A stretch of 64,000 nucleotides of DNA from Photobacterium angustum (GCF_003026365.1 NZ_PYOM01000007.1:170187-234186), one strand, 5' to 3'; positions 36,936-45,450 are shown, numbered from the stretch's first letter. Notes: generated from the letters alone by a model not told the origin. Made by a program: numbers and translations.

Positions 36936-37370
36936 ATGACTACAATCACAACTCGCTGTCCACACTGTAAATCATTAAACCGTATGCCTTCAGATCGTAT
37001 CAATGACGAAGCGAGCTGCGGCTCATGTAAAGATAAATTATTTGATGGTATGCCTATCGAAGGTACTGAAGATAATTTTTCAACACTATTAAAAAGTGAT
37101 AAGCCTGTCGTTGTTGATTTCTGGGCTCCGTGGTGTAATCCATGCGTCGGCTTTGCCCCTGTATTTGCAGACGTATCTCAAGAGCGTGATGGTCAAATCC
37201 GTTGTGTGAAGATTGATACTGAAGCGCAACAAGCATTAGCTGCTCAATATCGTATTCGTAGTATTCCAACAATCATGGTGTTTAAAGAAGGCAAGATGGT
37301 TGATATGCTAAATGGTGCAATGCCAAAATCGCATTTCGATCAGTGGTTAAATGAAGCACTTACCAAGTAA
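36936..37370 (+). CDS. trxC: Thioredoxin 2 with N-terminal zinc domain
   Basis: The 144-residue protein begins with a zinc-binding domain (CPHC at 8-11 and CGSC at 28-31) followed by a thioredoxin fold, the layout of TrxC. The redox motif is WCNPC (C67, C70), where TrxC normally has WCGPC. The cis-Pro is in RSIPTIMVF. It reduces cytoplasmic disulphides and is typically used under oxidative stress, which fits the OxyR-like site upstream. It is a single gene with its own terminator. Confidence 0.93.
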   Translation: MTTITTRCPHCKSLNRMPSDRINDEASCGSCKDKLFDGMPIEGTEDNFSTLLKSDKPVVVDFWAPWCNPCVGFAPVFADVSQERDGQIRCVKIDTEAQQALAAQYRIRSIPTIMVFKEGKMVDMLNGAMPKSHFDQWLNEALTK

Positions 37371-37397
37371 ACATTACTGACCTAATAATATATTCCC

Positions 37398-37430
37398 AAA
37401 AGCCGAACATTAATGGTGTTTGGCTTTTTT
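37398..37430 (+). terminator. Terminator of trxC
   Basis: AAGCCGAACA and TGTTTGGCTT pair over 10 bp (one G-T) with a 7-base loop and a T-run. Confidence 0.85.
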
Positions 37431-37548
37431 GTTATCAATTGTGAGTGTTGTACGATAAATAAACAATTATACGTTAAGGAATTTATATGAGGGATTATTT
37501 GCTCATATAGTATTCATTTGATCTTTGAATATGCGAATTATGAAAAAT

Positions 37549-37582
37549 GATATTGTTATTGTGAGCAATATCTCTATATACT
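37549..37582 (+). promoter_or_regulatory. Probable nupC promoter with flanking inverted repeat
   Basis: A -35 TTGTTA (37553-37558) and -10 TATACT (37577-37582) are 18 bases apart. An inverted repeat GATATTG-N10-CAATATC (37549-37572) overlaps the -35, a plausible repressor site. Transcription would start near 37588 and leave a leader of about 275 bases before the nupC ATG. Confidence 0.45.
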
Positions 37583-37587
37583 CTCGC

Positions 37588-37770
37588 CTCGGTCAGAACA
37601 GTTAAGTTCAGCCACCTTATTTTACAAGCTGTCACCAGGGATAAGTGAACGACCCACGGAGTTGGACCGGCGTTATTTGTAGCTTGTTAATTTAGGTGAC
37701 TCGTATGTTGTATTATTGGGCGAACACATTCATATCTTTAGCATTTTATTATGCTAATCCTACCTTTTTT
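37588..37770 (+). ncRNA. Structured 5' leader of nupC, riboswitch candidate (class not recognised)
   Basis: The leader folds around a long-range helix: ACAAGCT (37624-37630) pairs with AGCTTGT (37681-37687), extended by CCACCT upstream and AGGTG downstream. The enclosed part holds the G+C-rich stretch GACCCACGGAGTTGGACCGG with small hairpins GGG/CCC and CGG/CCG. GTCACC (37631-37636) can instead pair with GGTGAC (37695-37700), so two folds exclude each other. Further on, TTAGCAT/ATGCTAA (37738-37757) is followed by TCCTACCTTTTTT, a weak terminator. The local G+C content contrasts with the AT-rich surroundings. I compared it from memory with common riboswitch consensus sequences and found no match. 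Confidence 0.5.
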
Positions 37771-37862
37771 GCTTTTTCCTCAAAAGTAATCGTTCCTCAA
37801 TGGCAGCAAACAGCAATACCTTCATTATTCGACACCCATTTAAAAAACAGCAGGACGAAATA

Positions 37863-39128
37863 ATGCAGTTGTTAATTACATTAGCTGGTATCGTAGTACT
37901 GGTTCTATGCGCAGTGGCGTTTTCTGATAATAGAAAAGCGATCAATTGGAGAACCGTTGGCGGTGCTTTATTCTTACAAGCTAGCTTTGCCGCTCTTGTA
38001 CTATATGTTCCCATTGGTCAGAAGATGTTAGGTGCAATGAGTGACGGTGTTGCTGGTCTTCTTAGTTTCGCTGATGTTGGTATTAATTTCGTTTTCGGTG
38101 ATTTAGCTAATATTCAAAAAAGCGGTTTTGTTTTTGCCATTCGTGTTCTTCCTCTTGTTATTTTCATTAGTGCTTTAATTTCTCTCCTTTATTACTTCGG
38201 CATAATGCAATGGGTAATTAAAGTTTTGGGTGGCGGTATCCAAAAACTATTAGGTACAAGTCGCGCAGAATCTTTGGTTGCTACAGGTAATATCTTCCTT
38301 TCTCAAGGTGAATCTCCTCTTCTTATTCGTCCATTTCTTGCAAAAATGACACGCTCTGAGCTTTTCGTTGTGATGACCTGTGGTATGGCGTCAGTAGCAG
38401 GTTCTGTATTAGGTGGCTATGCAGGATTAGGTGTTGAACTTAAGTATCTGATTGCTGCTAGTTTTATGGCGGCACCTGGTGGTTTACTAATGGCGAAAAT
38501 TCTTGTACCAGAACAAGAAACGCCAATGGAACAAACTGAGATCGAGATGGCAAAAAGTGAACACAGTAATGCTATTGATGCACTAGCTGCTGGTGCAATG
38601 AATGGTATGAAAGTATCTGTTGCTATTGGTACTATGCTTATTGCTTTTGTTAGTGTGATCGCAATGGCTAATGCTGGCCTTGAAGGGGTAGGGCATTGGT
38701 TAGCAAGCATTACGGCAACGATTGGTCTTGATTCTGCATCACATTGGTTTGCTACAACACCATTAACTATGCAAGCAATTTTAGGCTATATTTTCTCGCC
38801 ACTTGCTTTTGTTATCGGTGTACCGGCGACAGAAATGATGAAAGCGGGTACTTTTATCGGTGAAAAGCTAATTTTAAATGAGTTTGTTGCCTTTATGGAC
38901 TTCGCAGCGGTTAAACAAACCTTATCTGAACATACCCAAGTGATCATCACTTTCGCATTATGTGGTTTTGCGAATATTGGTTCTATTGCTATCCAAATTG
39001 GCTCAATTGGTGTTATGGCACCTGAGCGCCGTGGTGATGTTGCAAAATTAGGTATTAAAGCCGTTTTAGCGGCAACATTAGCGAACCTAATGAGTGCGGC
39101 ACTTGCTGGTATTTTTATCGGATTATAA
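37863..39128 (+). CDS. nupC: NupC-family concentrative nucleoside transporter
   Basis: The product is 421 residues from the ATG at 37863, with AGGACG upstream; the frame opens at 37800, but NupC proteins begin at this hydrophobic start. CNT-family marks are NRKAINWRTVGGALFLQ, the SQGESPLLIRPF motif and GNIFLSQGE before it, and FCGFANIG-like LCGFANIGSIAIQIG near the C terminus. It imports nucleosides with H+ or Na+ across the inner membrane. A long structured leader precedes it and a terminator follows. Confidence 0.93.
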   Translation: MQLLITLAGIVVLVLCAVAFSDNRKAINWRTVGGALFLQASFAALVLYVPIGQKMLGAMSDGVAGLLSFADVGINFVFGDLANIQKSGFVFAIRVLPLVIFISALISLLYYFGIMQWVIKVLGGGIQKLLGTSRAESLVATGNIFLSQGESPLLIRPFLAKMTRSELFVVMTCGMASVAGSVLGGYAGLGVELKYLIAASFMAAPGGLLMAKILVPEQETPMEQTEIEMAKSEHSNAIDALAAGAMNGMKVSVAIGTMLIAFVSVIAMANAGLEGVGHWLASITATIGLDSASHWFATTPLTMQAILGYIFSPLAFVIGVPATEMMKAGTFIGEKLILNEFVAFMDFAAVKQTLSEHTQVIITFALCGFANIGSIAIQIGSIGVMAPERRGDVAKLGIKAVLAATLANLMSAALAGIFIGL

Positions 39129-39154
39129 GCGTTATAAATAGCATAAAAATTTAT

Positions 39155-39184
39155 AGCCGTAGAGTTTACTCTGCGGCTTTTTTA
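39155..39184 (+). terminator. Terminator of nupC
   Basis: AGCCGTAGAG and CTCTGCGGCT form a 10-bp stem (one G-T) with a TTTA loop, then a run of T. Confidence 0.88.
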
Positions 39185-39379
39185 TACGTTTTTTTTTATA
39201 AGTAACCATATCTTATTGTTATTTAATGTTTATTAATACCAGTTAAAAAGAAGGAAACTATTTGATTTAATCGATAAAAATTAAAATATAACAATATTTT
39301 GTGAATAATTTCCTTGTCACCATGAGTATCGCCGCTTATCATTGCAATGATATTATTTTTGTTCATTATTTTAGGTGTT

Positions 39380-40012
39380 ATGTTTCTGACCTTTGTTCGT
39401 TTTTTGATATTAAGTATTTGCTTAGGGGCTGCGTCATTAGCTTCGGCATCTACACATATCAACGAAAATGTTCAACAGTATGTCGTGCAAAATACGATTA
39501 AGCAATGTAATGAAATGGTTGTTCAATCGCACTCTGTTAACCTTAATTCAGATGTTGCGCAATTTAACTGTAATAAAAATCAAACGGTTAGGCATTCTTC
39601 TGATAATAAACACCCATTAACACAAACACAAAGTGATAACAGTGTTGGTTTGCCTGTTTCTGTTAATAGTTCAAAATTAGTATGGAATTTCCCAATTCCT
39701 AATCCTAATAAAAGCAGTGATAAGAATAAGCAACATCGTATTGAGTTTAGCGACTATAATATTGCTTTAGGTACATCAAGCCGTTTATTAAATGCGCTTC
39801 ATCTTGATCCTGGAGAAGTTTCGCCTGATTATCGATTAGCATTTGAATTTCCTATCCTTGTTGCTGTGCCACTCACTGTGGGTTATGAAGAACCACTGTC
39901 ACCAACTGTTGAGTGGGTACTTAAAATAAAATCATCTTCTTCACGTATCTCAGGTTGGAAAGATACAAACCTGAACTACTCTCAATATGGCGAACAACGT
40001 CAAGCTGTCTAA
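39380..40012 (+). CDS. vemP: VemP-type export-monitoring arrest peptide upstream of secD-secF
   Basis: The product is 210 residues from the ATG at 39380. It has a Sec signal peptide (SICLGAASLASA) and a long low-complexity middle. Its last 22 residues, RISGWKDTNL followed by NYSQYGEQRQAV, match the arrest region of Vibrio alginolyticus VemP (RISGWKETN... as I recall). The distance from W193 to Q206 is 13 residues, the same as from W143 to the arrest residue Q156 there, and in both cases only a few residues follow. VemP stalls on the ribosome unless its nascent chain is exported, and the stall turns on translation of the downstream secD2-secF2. The order vemP-secD-secF is the same here. The mature middle is longer than in the 159-residue Vibrio protein. 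Confidence 0.85.
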   Translation: MFLTFVRFLILSICLGAASLASASTHINENVQQYVVQNTIKQCNEMVVQSHSVNLNSDVAQFNCNKNQTVRHSSDNKHPLTQTQSDNSVGLPVSVNSSKLVWNFPIPNPNKSSDKNKQHRIEFSDYNIALGTSSRLLNALHLDPGEVSPDYRLAFEFPILVAVPLTVGYEEPLSPTVEWVLKIKSSSSRISGWKDTNLNYSQYGEQRQAV

Positions 40013-40255
40013 AATATTATTTATTGGTTGAAAGTTTCTATTCAGCTAATAGTAATACCCTTTCAAAATATTTAATAAATATATTAATAATTATCTGATT
40101 ATTAAATTCTATTTATCGGACCTGTAATTATATTGATCCTTTTAAAATGGTCATATTGATGAGTATCTTTAACAAATTCTTGTGATAAAGGTATAATTAT
40201 AGGTGTTCTATCGACTGCAACAGGCCGTCTGTTGCAAGGTACATGGCTAAAAATA
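40013..40255 (+). promoter_or_regulatory. vemP-secD regulatory intergenic region
   Basis: These 243 AT-rich bases should couple VemP stalling to secD translation. A perfect 8-bp hairpin TGCAACAG/CTGTTGCA (40216-40236) ends at the Shine-Dalgarno-like AAGG (40236-40239). An ATG at 40243, placed for that site, opens a 10-codon frame ending at TAA 40273-40275, across the secD start. AT-rich sequence right after the vemP stop could pair with the AAATAATG around the secD ATG, but that match is weak. Confidence 0.5.
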
Positions 40256-42070
40256 ATGAGAAAAAAGAATACTAAACAGATTCTGAATCATTACGCAGCA
40301 TGGAAATATGTTGTGTTAATTGTGACAGTTTCAATAATGTTATTAAGTGCTATTCCAACTTGGTATGGCGACAATGCAGCGGTACAAATCAGTAAAAAAG
40401 GCGGTGCGATGCCAACACCTTTTGAAATTCAAAAGGTGTTAAAAGAGCATGATATTGATCCGCTAAAAATTGAACAAAAGCCTGATAAAACGATTGTTGT
40501 ATTAAATAGTACTAAACAACAAACTGATACTAAAGCAGCGTTAAATACACTGATAAAAAATGAAGAACGTTTAACGCTAGCATTAGAGCCAGCAGCGCCA
40601 ATGTGGCTACAAGACATGGGTTTTGAGCCAATAAAGCTAGGCCTTGACCTTCGCGGTGGTGTTCAATTCCTGTTAGATGTTGATGTTAAGCAAGTTTACA
40701 AAAACCATGCTCAGCAATTAATGGATGACTTACGCGTTAATTTCCGCAAGCAAGAGATCCGTGGTGGTCGTGCTGAACTAAAAGGTATGGATCAAATTAT
40801 TGTTCGTCTGCCTAGTGAAGCTGCAAATGATAAAGTTCGCCAGTTTATTCGTGAACAATATCCACAATGGCAAGCTACCAATGGTTCTGCAGATAATCTT
40901 CTTCTTACCCTTAGTGAGAAAGAGAAAACAGATTTGCGTAACCTGACCGTTCAACAGAACTTACAAACAATGCGTAGCCGTATTGAAGAGCTTGGTATTA
41001 CAGAAGCTTCTGTTCAGCGTCAAGGTGAAAACCGTATTCGTATTGAGCTACCTGGTGTTCAAGATCCAGCGGCAGCGAAGAATGTTATCGGTGCAACAGC
41101 AAGCCTTGCTTTCTATGCTGTGAAAGAAGAAGGCACAGGTAGCACAATGATTCTACCTGATAAGAATGGTAACCCTGTTCGTGTTAGTCGTAAGCCTGTA
41201 CTTACTGGTGATCACATTGTTGATGCGCGTGCAAGTTTTGGTGAAAACGGTACGCCTGAAGTAAATATTACGCTGGACAGTGCTGGCGGTAAGATCATGT
41301 CTGATTTCTCACGTATGAATGTGGGTAAACCAATGGCGACATCTTACAGTGAATATAGCCGTAATGCGCGAGGTGAGACGGTACAAACTAACAAGATCAT
41401 CAGTGTTGCAACAATTCAAACGCAATTAGGTAGTCGTTTCCGTATTACGGGTGCTGGTTCATTAGAAGACGCACAGCAACTTGCTTTACTTCTGCGTGCA
41501 GGTTCGCTTACTGCGCCTGTAACAATTGTTGAAGAGCGTACTATTGGTCCAACACTGGGTGCTGAGAATATTAAAAATGGTTTTGCCGCTCTAGCATTAG
41601 GCTTAGGTGTAACATTGCTATTTATGGCTGTGTGGTACCGTCGTCTTGGTTGGGTTGCTAACATTGCTCTTCTTTCAAATATGATCATGCTATTTGGTCT
41701 ATTGGCGTTGATCCCTGGTGCGGTATTAACTTTACCGGGTATTGCTGGTTTAGTATTAACCGTTGGTATGGCGGTAGATACCAACGTACTTATCTTTGAA
41801 CGTATTCGCGATATGATCCGTGATGGTCGAAGCATGGCTCAAGCAATTGACCGTGGTTTTAGCAGTGCATTTGGTACTATTTTCGATGCTAACTTCACAA
41901 CGATGATCACCGCTGTTGTGCTTTACTCTATTGGTAATGGTCCAATTCAAGGTTTCGCATTGACGTTAGGTCTTGGTCTATTAACAAGTATGTTTACTGG
42001 TATTTTCGCTTCTCGAGCCATTATTAACTTGGTTTGGGGTCGTGATTCGCGTCGAGATGTAAGGGTTTAA
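40256..42070 (+). CDS. secD: SecD, protein-export membrane component (SecD2-type paralogue)
   Basis: The product is 604 residues from the ATG at 40256. A TTG at 40232 in the same frame, within a hairpin, has CAGG 7 bases upstream and cannot be excluded. It has one N-terminal helix, the large periplasmic P1 region with LGLDLRGGVQFLLDVD, and five C-terminal helices with IAGLVLTVGMAVDTNVLIFERIRD spread over helices 4-5. The C-terminal RND-like part uses ion flow to pull substrates from SecYEG. The absence of yajC/tgt next to it, and the vemP gene in front, indicate the inducible second SecDF system of Vibrionaceae. Confidence 0.92.
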   Translation: MRKKNTKQILNHYAAWKYVVLIVTVSIMLLSAIPTWYGDNAAVQISKKGGAMPTPFEIQKVLKEHDIDPLKIEQKPDKTIVVLNSTKQQTDTKAALNTLIKNEERLTLALEPAAPMWLQDMGFEPIKLGLDLRGGVQFLLDVDVKQVYKNHAQQLMDDLRVNFRKQEIRGGRAELKGMDQIIVRLPSEAANDKVRQFIREQYPQWQATNGSADNLLLTLSEKEKTDLRNLTVQQNLQTMRSRIEELGITEASVQRQGENRIRIELPGVQDPAAAKNVIGATASLAFYAVKEEGTGSTMILPDKNGNPVRVSRKPVLTGDHIVDARASFGENGTPEVNITLDSAGGKIMSDFSRMNVGKPMATSYSEYSRNARGETVQTNKIISVATIQTQLGSRFRITGAGSLEDAQQLALLLRAGSLTAPVTIVEERTIGPTLGAENIKNGFAALALGLGVTLLFMAVWYRRLGWVANIALLSNMIMLFGLLALIPGAVLTLPGIAGLVLTVGMAVDTNVLIFERIRDMIRDGRSMAQAIDRGFSSAFGTIFDANFTTMITAVVLYSIGNGPIQGFALTLGLGLLTSMFTGIFASRAIINLVWGRDSRRDVRV

Positions 42071-42074
42071 CGCA

Positions 42075-42977
42075 ATGAAAAATTGGATTATTAAAAACTT
42101 AACCAAATTGCGTTATATGACAGGTATTGTCTCTATCGCCTTAATGGTTATCTCTATTACCTTTATCTGTGTAAGAGGTCTTAACTGGGGTTTAGATTTT
42201 ACTGGCGGTGTTGTTAGTGAAATTCAAATGGACAGCCAAATCACGAACAGTGAAATTGCGCCATTAATGGATGCAGGCTTTAACCAAGATGTTGTTGTTA
42301 TTGCCGCAGATGAACCGGGCCGTTGGATTTTACGTTATGCAGCGCCAGCTAAAGGCGTTAACTATCCAGAAATTACAAAAGTTCTTGCGCCGCTTCATGC
42401 CAATATTCAGGTGTTAAATACCAGTATTGTTGGTCCTCAAGTTGGTGCTGAGTTGGCCGAGCAGGGTGGTTTAGCACTATTAGTAACAATGCTCTGTATC
42501 TTAGGTTACCTAAGTTACCGCTTTGAGTGGCGTCTTGCTGCAGGTTCATTACTTGCGTTATTACACGACGTTATTCTTGCTGTTGGTTTCTTTGCGATGA
42601 CGCAAATGGAATTTAACTTAACAGTACTTGCTGCGATCTTAGCGATCCTAGGTTACTCACTGAATGACTCAATTGTAATTGCTGACCGTATTCGTGAATT
42701 ATTAATTGCGAAGCCCAAGCAAGATATTGAAGCGACGAATAATGAAGCGATTGTTGCAACGTTCTCTCGTACTATGGTGACATCTGGTACCACATTAATG
42801 ACTGTTGGATCATTATGGTTATTAGGCGGTTCGTCATTACAAGGGTTCTCTATTGCAATGTTTATCGGTATTTTAACGGGTACTTGGTCCTCAATCTCTG
42901 TTGGTACATTATTACCAGAGTTTTTAGGTTTAAAACCTGAACATTACCAACCGAAACCAATAGCTGAAGAGCCTTAA
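42075..42977 (+). CDS. secF: SecF, protein-export membrane component
   Basis: The 300-residue protein has six helices and the SecF motifs LNWGLDFTGG, ILGYSLNDSIVIADRIRE and TLMTVGSLWLLGG. It starts 4 bases after secD and forms the SecDF complex with it. In Vibrio alginolyticus the second SecDF set runs on protons and is made when sodium is low; the same may hold here, by analogy only. A terminator follows at 42997. Confidence 0.94.
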   Translation: MKNWIIKNLTKLRYMTGIVSIALMVISITFICVRGLNWGLDFTGGVVSEIQMDSQITNSEIAPLMDAGFNQDVVVIAADEPGRWILRYAAPAKGVNYPEITKVLAPLHANIQVLNTSIVGPQVGAELAEQGGLALLVTMLCILGYLSYRFEWRLAAGSLLALLHDVILAVGFFAMTQMEFNLTVLAAILAILGYSLNDSIVIADRIRELLIAKPKQDIEATNNEAIVATFSRTMVTSGTTLMTVGSLWLLGGSSLQGFSIAMFIGILTGTWSSISVGTLLPEFLGLKPEHYQPKPIAEEP

Positions 42978-42996
42978 GCGGAAAATGTATAATTGT

Positions 42997-43026
42997 AAAG
43001 CTGTCCGAAAGGGCAGCTTTTTTTTG
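42997..43026 (+). terminator. Terminator of vemP-secD-secF
   Basis: AAAGCTGTCC and GGGCAGCTTT form a 10-bp stem (one G-T) with a GAAA tetraloop and eight T. Confidence 0.9.
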
Positions 43027-43132
43027 CGATAAATGTGATGTCACATACGGAAATGATAACAATTGATTAACAATTCATTGAATAGTGAGCCAAACTTGAT
43101 TGGCTGAAGTATTATTTAACAGGAATTGTCTA

Positions 43133-43453
43133 ATGAAAAATAATATCACTGTAATATTTGTCGCACTTATGATTGTTGGTTGTACTCATACTGCTAATAA
43201 CGGAGTACGTTTTTTACCTGAACAGTATGTCAGTAATGTTCAACACGATAGCACTTATTATTATGGTTATAATCAAGGGTGTGAGTCCGCATTGGCTCAA
43301 AGTGGTAATTCTAGTGTTGCTTTTAAAAAAGACTCGACATTAGATGGTTCAAACTCTCGTTTTAATATGGGATGGGATGATGGAATGAAAGCGTGTGCAA
43401 CGGGAGAAATGAAAGTTATTGATGGCATAAATGCTAGCAATTTATCTATTTAA
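43133..43453 (+). CDS. Small predicted lipoprotein, function unknown
   Basis: The product is 106 residues from the ATG at 43133, with AGGAA 7 bases upstream; the frame runs 11 codons further up without a signal. The lipoprotein signal ends in LMIVGC. The mature protein has the paired sequences YYYGYNQGCESAL and RFNMGWDDGMKAC, two related Gly/Tyr-rich segments each with one Cys, possibly a short internal repeat joined by a disulphide. No family name is recognised. It is a single gene after the secDF terminator. Confidence 0.65.
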   Translation: MKNNITVIFVALMIVGCTHTANNGVRFLPEQYVSNVQHDSTYYYGYNQGCESALAQSGNSSVAFKKDSTLDGSNSRFNMGWDDGMKACATGEMKVIDGINASNLSI

Positions 43454-43583
43454 AGTTGTAAATACTAGTAACTCTATTAAATTGATAACATGAGACTAAT
43501 ATAAAGTAATTTTATAAAATAATTGAATGTAAGAAATAGATGTAATAACCTTTATTAAAAAGAGGTAATAGAATTCAAATAAA

Positions 43584-43610
43584 AAAAACAGATCGATTAG
43601 ATCTGTTTTT
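43584..43610 (-). terminator. Terminator after the 96-residue gene
   Basis: AAAAACAGATC and GATCTGTTTTT form a perfect 11-bp stem with a GATTA loop. A- and T-runs on both sides make it usable in both directions, for the gene ending at 43453 too. Confidence 0.8.
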
Positions 43611-43678
43611 AGAATGAATAATAAGAAAGCCTAGCCGTAGTATTTCTTAATCGTTCGTATTTAATTTGTTTACTGTGT

Positions 43679-43969
43679 TTATGCTGCTTTTGCATCGATA
43701 ATAGAGATGACATCTCCATTATCAAAATTGATAGTGGTTGCAACGTTGATTTCAGGTAACAGTAAGTAGGCGCAATTGGTGCCATCTTCTGCAGTAATTT
43801 CAACAACAATATTTAATTGATTTTCTAAAAAATCACTTAAGCTTATTTTTTTGCAATCAATATCAGAAATATGCAGTTTTTTATAGCGTCCTCTTGAATC
43901 GTGTACCCAAGTAGTGAAATTTTGTAATTCACCTTCCATTTGATATATAAAATCTGCCAGATTTCTCAT
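43679..43969 (-). CDS. Small cytoplasmic protein, function unknown
   Basis: The 96-residue protein has a good AAGGAAG ribosome-binding site upstream of the ATG at 43969. The sequence is mixed alpha/beta, with no signal, membrane segment or Cys cluster (C39 and C65 only). The WVHDSRGRYKKLHISDID stretch and the final strand VISIIDAKA suggest a small folded domain, but I recognise no family. It is isolated by terminators. Confidence 0.6.
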   Translation of the reverse strand: MRNLADFIYQMEGELQNFTTWVHDSRGRYKKLHISDIDCKKISLSDFLENQLNIVVEITAEDGTNCAYLLLPEINVATTINFDNGDVISIIDAKAA

Positions 43970-44493
43970 AATACTTCCTTTATGTTGATCAATATAAAAT
44001 ATTGACTCACACGTTTATTATGTACAAAAAACTAAATTATGAAACATAGTCATGAAATTTTTTATAAATAGTGTGATCTGAAATGATATTTAAGGTAATT
44101 ATTGCTTTTATCAACATTTTTTATCATATGATTTATAAAATATAACAAAGAATAATTTCATTAATATATCAAAAAGGCATTAAATGTAAGCTTTTATTTA
44201 GTGCTATATGTTTTTGGGGTATTTTAAATGAATGTTTAATTAGAGCATTTATTATTATTATGTTTGTTACATGTATTATTTTGTTATTTAAGTATAAAGG
44301 CAAAATGATGCTTTTTTGGTATTGCTTGGTAAGCAATACCTAATTTATTTATACTTATAAGTCATCATTACCCAAATCAAGATGAGTTTACAATTGAATG
44401 CTTAACTTGGTCTAATTATAGAAAACTTGTCTCATTCATGATCAAAATTCGCTATTATGTGTTGGTTTATAATAGTTACTCAATTGGTTAATT
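43970..44493. other. AT-rich intergenic region upstream of the CDF transporter
   Basis: About 520 bases without a convincing ORF. It carries a perfect 10-bp hairpin GGTATTGCTT/AAGCAATACC (44318-44340) of unknown role and a TATAAT-like -10 close to the CDF start. The G+C content is very low. Confidence 0.4.
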
Positions 44494-45420
44494 ATGTCTA
44501 AAACAGCAGTACAAGTTATACAAAAAGTTACATGGATAGGATCGATCGCCAATATTAGCCTTGCATTTATCAAAATCACCATTGGTAAAATGACGGGAAG
44601 TCAGGCACTTATTGCCGATGGTGTACATAGTTTTTCTGATTTAGTAACAGATACTGCAATTCTTATTGGATCGCGTTATTGGACGGCGCCTGCTGACAAA
44701 GAACACCCTTATGGTCATGGGCGTTTTGAAACGTTAACTAATATCTTTATTGGTATATTGCTCGCGCTTGTTGGTATTGGTATTGGCTGGGAATCACTGA
44801 CGTCTATTAGTGAGCAATCACATAGTCAGCCTGGTATGCTGGCGTTTGCAGCCGCAGTTATCTCAATTGTCGTCAAAGAAGTGCTGTATCGCTGGACTGC
44901 AGTTAAAGCAAAAGAAATTAACAGTCGAGCATTACATGCTAATGCATGGCACCACCGTTCTGATGCTCTTAGCTCTCTTCCAGTCGCTATCGCTGTTATT
45001 GCTAATTATTTTGTACCTGAATTGCATTATTTAGATCAAATTGCCGCGCTCATTGTTACGGCTATGATTTTAAAAGCAGCGGTAGAAATTTTATGGCCTG
45101 CAGTACTTGAAATTACGGAAGCGAAAGCTGACGCTGAAATTGAAAATAAAATTCAAGCGTACGCAGCAGAGGAAAAGGATATCAAAGAAGTACATGCTAT
45201 TCGTAGTCGTCGTACGGGCAGTACAATTTTGTTAGATTTTCATTTACTTGTTGATCCTGAAATGAGTGTAGACAAAGCGCATACGATTGCAGAAAATTTT
45301 AAAATGCACTTACTTGAAGTGTTAGATGAAGTGGTTGATATCATTATTCACATTGAACCATTTAATTGCAAAGAAAGGGTATTGAATCCTTGCTGCGATA
45401 GCTGTGATAACAATAAATAG
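44494..45420 (+). CDS. CDF-family divalent metal cation efflux transporter
   Basis: The 308-residue protein has six helices with the metal-site residues in ADGVHSFSDLVTD (helix 2) and HHRSDALSS (helix 5), the CDF signature. The cytoplasmic C-terminal domain reads VHAIRSRRTGSTILLDFHL and ends IIIHIEPF, then adds a Cys-rich tail CCDSCD that may bind metal. It is related to FieF/MamM-type exporters of Zn, Fe, Mn or Co; the metal cannot be told. It is a single gene followed by a strong terminator. Confidence 0.92.
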   Translation: MSKTAVQVIQKVTWIGSIANISLAFIKITIGKMTGSQALIADGVHSFSDLVTDTAILIGSRYWTAPADKEHPYGHGRFETLTNIFIGILLALVGIGIGWESLTSISEQSHSQPGMLAFAAAVISIVVKEVLYRWTAVKAKEINSRALHANAWHHRSDALSSLPVAIAVIANYFVPELHYLDQIAALIVTAMILKAAVEILWPAVLEITEAKADAEIENKIQAYAAEEKDIKEVHAIRSRRTGSTILLDFHLLVDPEMSVDKAHTIAENFKMHLLEVLDEVVDIIIHIEPFNCKERVLNPCCDSCDNNK

Positions 45421-45450
45421 TTAATTTTAATCGATAAATTTGAAACTAAA

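Noticed and set aside
39301..39501. 66-codon frame overlapping the vemP start
   Set aside because: It is out of frame with vemP, which has a signal peptide and the diagnostic arrest sequence.
40243..40275. Programmed frameshift from the 10-codon frame into secD
   Set aside because: The A-rich run is slippery-looking, but a +1 shift would be needed and secD has its own ATG; reinitiation is the simpler idea.
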